Shown here piece by piece: positions 52,675 through 57,425 of a DNA stretch of 57,425 nt. Within the stretch, counting starts at the first letter, position 1; each line of letters begins with the position of its first letter. Origin of the DNA: Actinomycetes bacterium. Its GTDB lineage: Bacteria > Actinomycetota > Acidimicrobiia > Acidimicrobiales > Bog-793. The notes beneath the pieces were generated by a model. That model was given only the letters and a program-made list of their open reading frames with translations, did not search any database and was not told where the DNA came from. Made by a program: the position numbers and the translations under genes. Location of the stretch: NCBI GenBank assembly GCA_021829645.1, contig JAKBPI010000009.1, positions 1 to 57,425 of the forward strand. Reading direction: 5' to 3'.

Positions 52675-53469
52675 TTATGCAAACAAGGCTTTCCCTATTC
52701 TAAGCATATTAGAACCGCTTTTTACAGCCAAATCAAAATCTGAACTCATCCCCATCGAACAAATACCCATTCCGAATCGTGATGTCACTTCAGCGAGACT
52801 ATCAAATGCCGATCTGGTGACGTCAGCTCCTCCAAGAGGAGCAATCGTCATAAATCCCTTTATATCTAGTCCCAAGGTAATAGAGTACTCTATAAAGTAT
52901 TCTATTTCATCAACAGATATCCCGCCTCTCTCGGTATTGTTTACGGATAAAGATACCTTGTGACCAAAATCTTTACTCAAAGACAGCGAACTGTCATAAT
53001 TTTTGTATACCCGCTTGGCCAAGTCGTAACCGTTGATCTCAACCAGAATTGCACTTTCCGGAGCATATCTTGCTATTTTCTCCATTTCCTCGATTCTGTC
53101 AACACTTTGCCATAGAGATATATGCGGATACAACTTACTAACACTGCGCCTCTGAATCTGACCTATAAAATGCCACTTGCGGAGAAAAAGATCGGTTTGG
53201 TAGGTTGGCAAATTCAGATCAGCACACAATGATTCAAGAGTATTTACTGTTTTGAGCATCTCTTCGGCGTAATTACCAGCCAAAGCAGCGATGGGCAAGG
53301 AGAGCAAACTTTTAATTTCAGCAAGAGTTCTTCCTTTAGTAACCGCAACTATATCTATCTTATCCGGATCTCCGCCGACCTCTAAAATTCTGTTCTGAAT
53401 GCTGTGAAAGTTACGGAGCACTTTATCATGAATTTTATCCATATCAAAATCCGTTATATCGCGATTCAC
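52675..53469 (-). CDS. YggS-family PLP homeostasis protein
   Basis: Members bind pyridoxal phosphate without known catalysis and keep PLP and amino acid pools balanced. The PLP Lys lies in VAVTKGRT (usual V-A-V-S/T-K). WHFIGQIQRRSVSKLYPHISLWQSVD, VEINGYDLAKRV-like LVEINGYD, GFMTIAPLGG and GICSMGMSSDFDLAVKSGSNMLRIGKALF are family motifs. The start is GTG overlapping the stop of pgeF (GTGA), so translation is coupled. The usual G-x-N-x-x-Q-E is altered to AGNYAEEM. Confidence 0.92.
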   Translation of the reverse strand: MNRDITDFDMDKIHDKVLRNFHSIQNRILEVGGDPDKIDIVAVTKGRTLAEIKSLLSLPIAALAGNYAEEMLKTVNTLESLCADLNLPTYQTDLFLRKWHFIGQIQRRSVSKLYPHISLWQSVDRIEEMEKIARYAPESAILVEINGYDLAKRVYKNYDSSLSLSKDFGHKVSLSVNNTERGGISVDEIEYFIEYSITLGLDIKGFMTIAPLGGADVTRSAFDSLAEVTSRFGMGICSMGMSSDFDLAVKSGSNMLRIGKALFA

Positions 53470-54137
53470 TTGAGTAACGTGACACCAAGACCATGCCTGA
53501 GAGTTTCGCTACGCTGTCTATGGGAAAACCACCTGTCATCGCAAGCCGTACACAGAGATGGTCCGGATGCTACCATGACGCCTTCTTTTTCTAAGAGCTT
53601 TGTGATTGCTAAAGGTAAATCGAGAGCTGCTTTGCCTTCTTTTGTCAAAGATCCAACGTTATGACCAATCTTAGAAGAAATTTCTTCCGCCAACAGAGGA
53701 GAGAATTCATAACATTCACTATGAATACATGGTCCGATTATTGCAAAAATCTCTGTTGCCAATAATAAACGCATAGCAGAAACCGTCGTATGGATAATCT
53801 CGGTTAACAAGCCACGCCACCCTACATGAATGACGCCTACGACCCCTTCCCGGGAGGCAAGACCCACCAAACCACAATCAGCCCCAAAAACTCCTATGGG
53901 CTTAGAAAATGAAGCGCTGACGATGGCATCCGCCGGGATAGTCAATTCATCATAATTGTCAACTGTATAAATATTTTCTAAAGGCAGCTTTTGAGCCGGC
54001 AAACTGTCAACAATAAGCACATTGCCGGAGTGCTTCTGATTTACGAAAATCCAGTCATTTGCTTTTCTGACATCGCCAGATTTTCTTTCTGTCAGAATTG
54101 CATATGCGTCTGTATTCCCTATACGAAGCCTGTCCAT
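53466..54137 (-). CDS. pgeF: PgeF/YlmD laccase-domain protein
   Basis: Formerly DUF152 or 'multicopper polyphenol oxidase'. Characterised members edit peptidoglycan precursors or act as purine nucleoside-cleaving zinc enzymes. The metal-site residues are in QKHSGNV, GADCGLV and VIHVGWRGLL, with GPCIHSECYEF and SLCTACDDRWFSHRQR later. The length of 223 is slightly short. It opens the division cluster where ftsZ would normally come first. The ATG has only a weak ribosome site. Confidence 0.9.
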   Translation of the reverse strand: MDRLRIGNTDAYAILTERKSGDVRKANDWIFVNQKHSGNVLIVDSLPAQKLPLENIYTVDNYDELTIPADAIVSASFSKPIGVFGADCGLVGLASREGVVGVIHVGWRGLLTEIIHTTVSAMRLLLATEIFAIIGPCIHSECYEFSPLLAEEISSKIGHNVGSLTKEGKAALDLPLAITKLLEKEGVMVASGPSLCTACDDRWFSHRQRSETLRHGLGVTLLK

Positions 54138-54373
54138 ACTCAGATTACAATCCTACTATATTGATAGCAATCTCAAACCTATTCCAAGAAGAGACTATCC
54201 GGATAAAAAAATGCCGATTTGATAACTGCGTCCTTGGATGGAAAAGCGACCCGAGTAAGACGAGCAGCGTATTGGTTCCACTTCGATCAACTTCAAGTCA
54301 TTAGATACTGACTTAAAACGACAGAAAAGCCGGCACCACTATCTGATCTATAAGTTTTAAAGTTTTTGATCAT
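54138..54373. other. Upstream region of the pgeF cluster
   Basis: The 236 bases must contain the promoter of pgeF-yggS-sepF-yggT (minus strand). No gene is seen and ftsZ, the usual upstream neighbour, is absent. Confidence 0.45.
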
Positions 54374-54413
54374 AAAAAGGGCCCAACCGGTTTTAGCCGG
54401 CTGAGCCCTTTTT
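54374..54413 (-). terminator. Strong Rho-independent terminator after the GH30 gene
   Basis: AAAAAGGGC and GCCCTTTTT enclose a second stem (CAACCGG with CCGGCTG, one mismatch) and a short loop. Because A- and T-runs flank both sides it can work in both directions. It lies 20 bases past the stop of the glycosidase gene on the minus strand and would insulate the division cluster from it. Confidence 0.92.
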
Positions 54414-54432
54414 GATAATAAGGTGACCTAGA

Positions 54433-57425
54433 TCAGCTTATTACGTAAGTTGTGATTGAGCCTGCGGGTACACTGGCGGTGAAGCTGCCTCCGCTGACTG
54501 CAATGGTAGGTTGTTGCGCAACATTTTCGCTTGAATCTGTTGTGTAAGGAACGGCAGAGGTAGCAGAAGAAGATGATCCGAGGTTTATACCCACTGTCGT
54601 AGAAGAACTTCCATTGTTGATTACGACCACAATGGTCTCAGTTCCATTGGAGCTGAGGTAAGCGCTGGAGAGTAGGTTTTGACTCTGACCTGTCAAAGTA
54701 TCGCCTATTCTGGTAGCACCGGGTCGTATAAACCTAGAGAAGTTAGCGAATGCCCACAACCTGCCTGATGCCTGGTAGCTAGAGTTGGCTAAGTTGATGA
54801 GGCTTTCGTTGTCATTGCTAACGTTAGATGCTCCCCACCAGTACAAGAAGCCGTTGACATCGGCATTTACAAGAGCCGTTTCTATATTGTTAGCCCAAGT
54901 AAGTCCTGATGCTGTGCTGCCGTCGTTCCATGCCGGATCCCATGACTGGAATGTAGACCACTCTGTCTCCCATACCGGTCTTCCCTGAGAAGCTATCGGT
55001 GTGGTAGGTTGAGATGTGTATCCATGGCTGGTAAGAAGACCTACATAGTTAGCTCCAGAAGAACCAAGTATGGTACTGGCCCAGCTTGACTCATCCTGCC
55101 ATCCTTCTGCATCACAGCAGGCAACTTTTGTACTAAGACCTGCTGCAGATAGAGCCTGTCCGAGGTAAGGAACGAAGTTAGCCATTTGGGCAGCAGTCAT
55201 TTCCATACCTGCATAGGAAGGTGAGTACTCAGGTTCATTGACAAAGTCGATGTACTTGAGAGGAAGACCGGCCTGAGCAAAGTCAGAAGCCTGTCCGGCT
55301 AGGTAAGAAGCATAAGCAGCTCTTTGGTCACCATTACTACAAGTAGCAGCACCTGGTGCACCACAGAGGTCTCCTCCTCCATTGATGGAGTTGTTGGTCT
55401 TCATGGTAGCCGGTGCACTCCATGAGTCGGCATAGAAGGTGCTTACTCCATAAGTCTTGGCCTGAAGACCAAGCCATACCTGACCGTTAGATGAGTTAGT
55501 ACCTGATCCTGCTCCTCCCAGACCAAAGCGCAGGATAGAAAATCCGGCTCCGGAGGTCGGAGAGAAGAGGAGATTCAGTACAGCCTGCTGCTCGGTCGAT
55601 GGCAAGAAAGCTATCGACTCTGCCTGTCCGAAAGCCTGTGAGAAGCCAAACCCGTTTATGGTTTGATACTTTGTCCCAGAGCTGACGGCTATGTTGGCAG
55701 CGGCACTTGTGGTAATAGGTGTCTGTGTAACAGTTGTGGTAGGTGCAGCCGTAGTTGTGGTAGGAGCCTGTGTTGTATTTACAGGAGCCTGTGTTGTAGT
55801 AACAGGAGCAGCTGTTGTGGTGGGTGCCTGAGTATTCGTTGTGGATCCACAGGGTTGGCCATTTAGGGTAAATGACGTTGCAGGTGAAATAGTACCTGTG
55901 TCAGTACCCTGGAAGCCAAACGATGTAGATTGACCGGCTGCAAGTGAACCGTTGTAGTTTTCATTTGTAGCTGTAACCGAAGAACCGGATGTTGTAATCA
56001 CGGCACTCCATGAGTTGGTTATAGCAGCACCTGAAGGCAGGTTGAATCCTACGGTCCAAGATGACAGAGCAGATGAACCGGCACTTACTGTCACGTTGGC
56101 AGTAAATCCTCCGGCCCACTGGCTTGAAATGGTCATTGTTACACCACAAGAAGAAGTTGTCACAGGTGCAGCTGTAGTAGTGGTAGGAGCAGCTGTAGTG
56201 GTGGTAGGTGCAGCTGTTGTGGTAGGTGCAGCTGTGGTGGTGGTAGGTGCAGCTGTGGTGGTGGTAGGTGCAGCTGTGGTGGTGGTAGGTGCAGCTGTGG
56301 TGGTGGTAGGAGCAGCTGTGGTTGTGGTAGGAGCAGCCGTTGTTGTGGTAGGTGCAGCTGTTGTCGTGGTAGTAACGCCACAGGGTTGGCCATTTAGGGT
56401 AAATGACGTAGGTACTGTGTTAGAACCTGTCCATGTACCTTCCAAACCGAATGTCTCTGCTGAGTGAGCAGGTATTGGTTGTCCAACCAGAATAGGTGCA
56501 TCACCGGATATGCTTATGGTTTGGTTGTTGGCTATAGCAAGTGATGAGGTTTGAGTAATTACTGCATTCCATGAATCAGTTACTGTCTGACCCGAAGGCC
56601 ATCTCCAACCTACCGACCAAGCATTCAGAGCTATTCCTGAATTGTTGCTAACTGTTACGTTGGCTGTAAAGCCTCCTGAGCTGGCACCGGTTGTCCACTG
56701 ACTTGTAATAGCCATTACTACATCACATGTACCAGTGGTTACAGGAGCAGCTGTAGTTGTAACAGGAGCAGCTGTTGTAGATGTAGGTGCAGCTGTAGTG
56801 GTTACAGGTGTAGCTGTAGTTGTGGTAGGAGCAGCTGTCGTTGTGGTAGGTGCAGCTGTTGTGGTGGTTGCACCACAGGGTTGACCATTTAGGGTAAATG
56901 ACGTTGCAGGTGAAATAGTACCTGTGTCAGTACCCTGGAAGCCAAACGATGTAGATTGACCGGCTGCAAGTGAACCATTGTAGCTTTCATTTGTAGCTGT
57001 AACCGAAGAACCGGATGTTGTAATCACGGCACTCCATGAGTTGGTTATAGCAGCACCTGAAGGCAGGTTGAATCCTACTGTCCAAGATGACAGAGCAGAT
57101 GAACCGGCACTTACTGTCACGTTGGCAGTGAATCCTCCGGCCCACTGGCTTCCGATGGTCATTGTTACACCACAAGAAGAAGTTGTCACAGGAGCAGCTG
57201 TTGTGGTAACAGGAGCAGCTGTTGTGCTAACAGGTGCAGCTGTTGTGGTTACAGGAGCAGCTGTTGTCGTAACAGGTGCAGCTGTTGTCGTAACAGGAGC
57301 AGATGTTGTAGATGTAGGTGCAGCTGTAGTGGTGGTGGTACCTGATGATGCAGTACCTGAGTTACCTGCCAGAGGTACTTCATTCCACGGAAGTGTGGAA
57401 CCGGTGTAGGCAGGAACCGGTGGGT
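54433..57425 (-). CDS. Secreted GH30-type glycosidase with three CBM2 domains, 5' partial
   Basis: The frame is open to the window edge, so the N-terminus is missing. In protein order: PAYTGSTLPWNEVPLAG tail of an upstream domain; a Thr/Ala/Pro linker; CBM2 no. 1 (57170-56880); linker; CBM2 no. 2 (56720-56380); linker; CBM2 no. 3 (56150-55850); linker; a catalytic domain of about 420 residues starting KYQTINGFGFSQAFGQAESIAF. The catalytic domain is GH30-like: acid/base Glu in FVNEPEYSP (codon 55234-55236) and nucleophile Glu in VWETEWSTF (codon 54961-54963), with a beta-sandwich at the end. CBM2 domains bind cellulose or xylan. It probably acts outside on xylan or a related polymer. Confidence 0.87.
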   Translation of the reverse strand, partial: PPVPAYTGSTLPWNEVPLAGNSGTASSGTTTTTAAPTSTTSAPVTTTAAPVTTTAAPVTTTAAPVSTTAAPVTTTAAPVTTSSCGVTMTIGSQWAGGFTANVTVSAGSSALSSWTVGFNLPSGAAITNSWSAVITTSGSSVTATNESYNGSLAAGQSTSFGFQGTDTGTISPATSFTLNGQPCGATTTTAAPTTTTAAPTTTTATPVTTTAAPTSTTAAPVTTTAAPVTTGTCDVVMAITSQWTTGASSGGFTANVTVSNNSGIALNAWSVGWRWPSGQTVTDSWNAVITQTSSLAIANNQTISISGDAPILVGQPIPAHSAETFGLEGTWTGSNTVPTSFTLNGQPCGVTTTTTAAPTTTTAAPTTTTAAPTTTTAAPTTTTAAPTTTTAAPTTTTAAPTTTAAPTTTTAAPTTTTAAPVTTSSCGVTMTISSQWAGGFTANVTVSAGSSALSSWTVGFNLPSGAAITNSWSAVITTSGSSVTATNENYNGSLAAGQSTSFGFQGTDTGTISPATSFTLNGQPCGSTTNTQAPTTTAAPVTTTQAPVNTTQAPTTTTAAPTTTVTQTPITTSAAANIAVSSGTKYQTINGFGFSQAFGQAESIAFLPSTEQQAVLNLLFSPTSGAGFSILRFGLGGAGSGTNSSNGQVWLGLQAKTYGVSTFYADSWSAPATMKTNNSINGGGDLCGAPGAATCSNGDQRAAYASYLAGQASDFAQAGLPLKYIDFVNEPEYSPSYAGMEMTAAQMANFVPYLGQALSAAGLSTKVACCDAEGWQDESSWASTILGSSGANYVGLLTSHGYTSQPTTPIASQGRPVWETEWSTFQSWDPAWNDGSTASGLTWANNIETALVNADVNGFLYWWGASNVSNDNESLINLANSSYQASGRLWAFANFSRFIRPGATRIGDTLTGQSQNLLSSAYLSSNGTETIVVVINNGSSSTTVGINLGSSSSATSAVPYTTDSSENVAQQPTIAVSGGSFTASVPAGSITTYVIS
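55847..56166 (-). repeat. 320-bp direct repeat, copy A (CBM2 no. 3)
   Basis: This copy matches 56873-57192 with about eight mismatches counted by eye, offset 1026 bases. It encodes the third CBM2. The near identity shows a recent duplication or gene conversion. Confidence 0.92.
56165..56375 (-). repeat. Tandem 21-bp repeats coding the TTTTAAP linker
   Basis: About ten units of GCAGCTGTGGTGGTGGTAGGT (plus strand) with few changes encode the Thr/Ala/Pro linker between CBM2 no. 2 and no. 3. Unit number probably varies; one unit is 18 bases. Confidence 0.9.
56873..57192 (-). repeat. 320-bp direct repeat, copy B (CBM2 no. 1)
   Basis: Second copy of the repeat at 55847-56166, encoding the first CBM2. 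The middle CBM2 (56380-56720) is clearly diverged from both. Confidence 0.92.

Noticed and set aside
54433-57189. GTG at 57189 as the start of the GH30 protein
   Set aside because: The frame stays open with the same Thr/Ala/Pro linker and more sequence up to the window edge, and no signal peptide follows the GTG.
56015-57409. Long Val/Ala-rich plus-strand frames opposite the linker repeats
   Set aside because: They are mirror images of the 21-bp linker repeats and CBM2 coding sequence of the minus-strand gene; there is no ribosome site and the composition is repetitive.

Overview
This window looks like a chromosomal segment of an actinobacterium with moderate GC content. The best guess is class Acidimicrobiia (Acidithrix/Ferrimicrobium-like). 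The reasons are an InhA-like FabI, the actinobacterial division block pgeF-yggS-sepF-yggT-divIVA, a BTAD (SARP-type) regulator, a long type-2 IleRS, a fused biotin carboxylase/BCCP subunit, a class-A RNase P RNA and frequent TTG/GTG starts. The species is inference; no rRNA is present.

Layout. (1) 1-475: right end of a decayed ISL3-type insertion sequence. (2) 0.66-8.7 kb, minus strand: the translation/transcription operon rimP-nusA-ylxR-(332-bp gap)-infB-rbfA-truB-ribF, with a strong hairpin in the rimP leader. (3) 9.4-16.6 kb: a BTAD regulator, a GAF-GGDEF protein with a degenerate active site, fabI, an MFS transporter, a small lipoprotein and an AglD/UPF0104 membrane protein. (4) 16.8-27.5 kb: a surface-polysaccharide island with a Wzm/Wzt ABC exporter, three GT4-type glycosyltransferase genes (one a double-domain fusion), two small helical proteins, one unassigned protein and a secreted beta-propeller protein. 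(5) 27.5-45.2 kb: housekeeping and metabolic genes: clpP, tRNA-Leu(TAG), glucan phosphorylase, a hydrolase-like lipoprotein, birA divergent from accA3-type carboxylase, an M20 amidohydrolase, a rhodanese-MoeB fusion, a nitroreductase, a CHASE-like/GGDEF/EAL sensor, an FGGY kinase, def, and a coupled xseA-xseB-ACT operon. (6) 45.6-46.0 kb: rnpB. (7) 46.5-54.1 kb: a LapA-like gene and ileS facing divIVA-yggT-sepF-yggS-pgeF, with no ftsZ at the usual place. (8) 54.4-57.4 kb: a secreted GH30 glycosidase with three CBM2 modules and Thr/Pro/Ala linkers, running off the window.

How the parts may work together. The first operon serves ribosome assembly, translation initiation and flavin supply. The island probably builds and exports a cell-surface glycan. 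The two cyclic-di-GMP-related proteins, one apparently catalytic and one probably a receptor, could link signalling to surface behaviour. The GH30/CBM2 enzyme would act on external polysaccharide.

The most interesting observations are: a perfect 17-bp inverted repeat whose right arm begins exactly at the ileS start codon; a RibF whose flavokinase half has lost its signature residues; a GGDEF protein with a lost active site but an intact inhibitory-site motif; a lipoprotein alpha/beta hydrolase with glycine at the nucleophile position; and several unassigned palindromes in front of regulator and metabolic genes. I did not find a CRISPR array, prophage or complete transposon.
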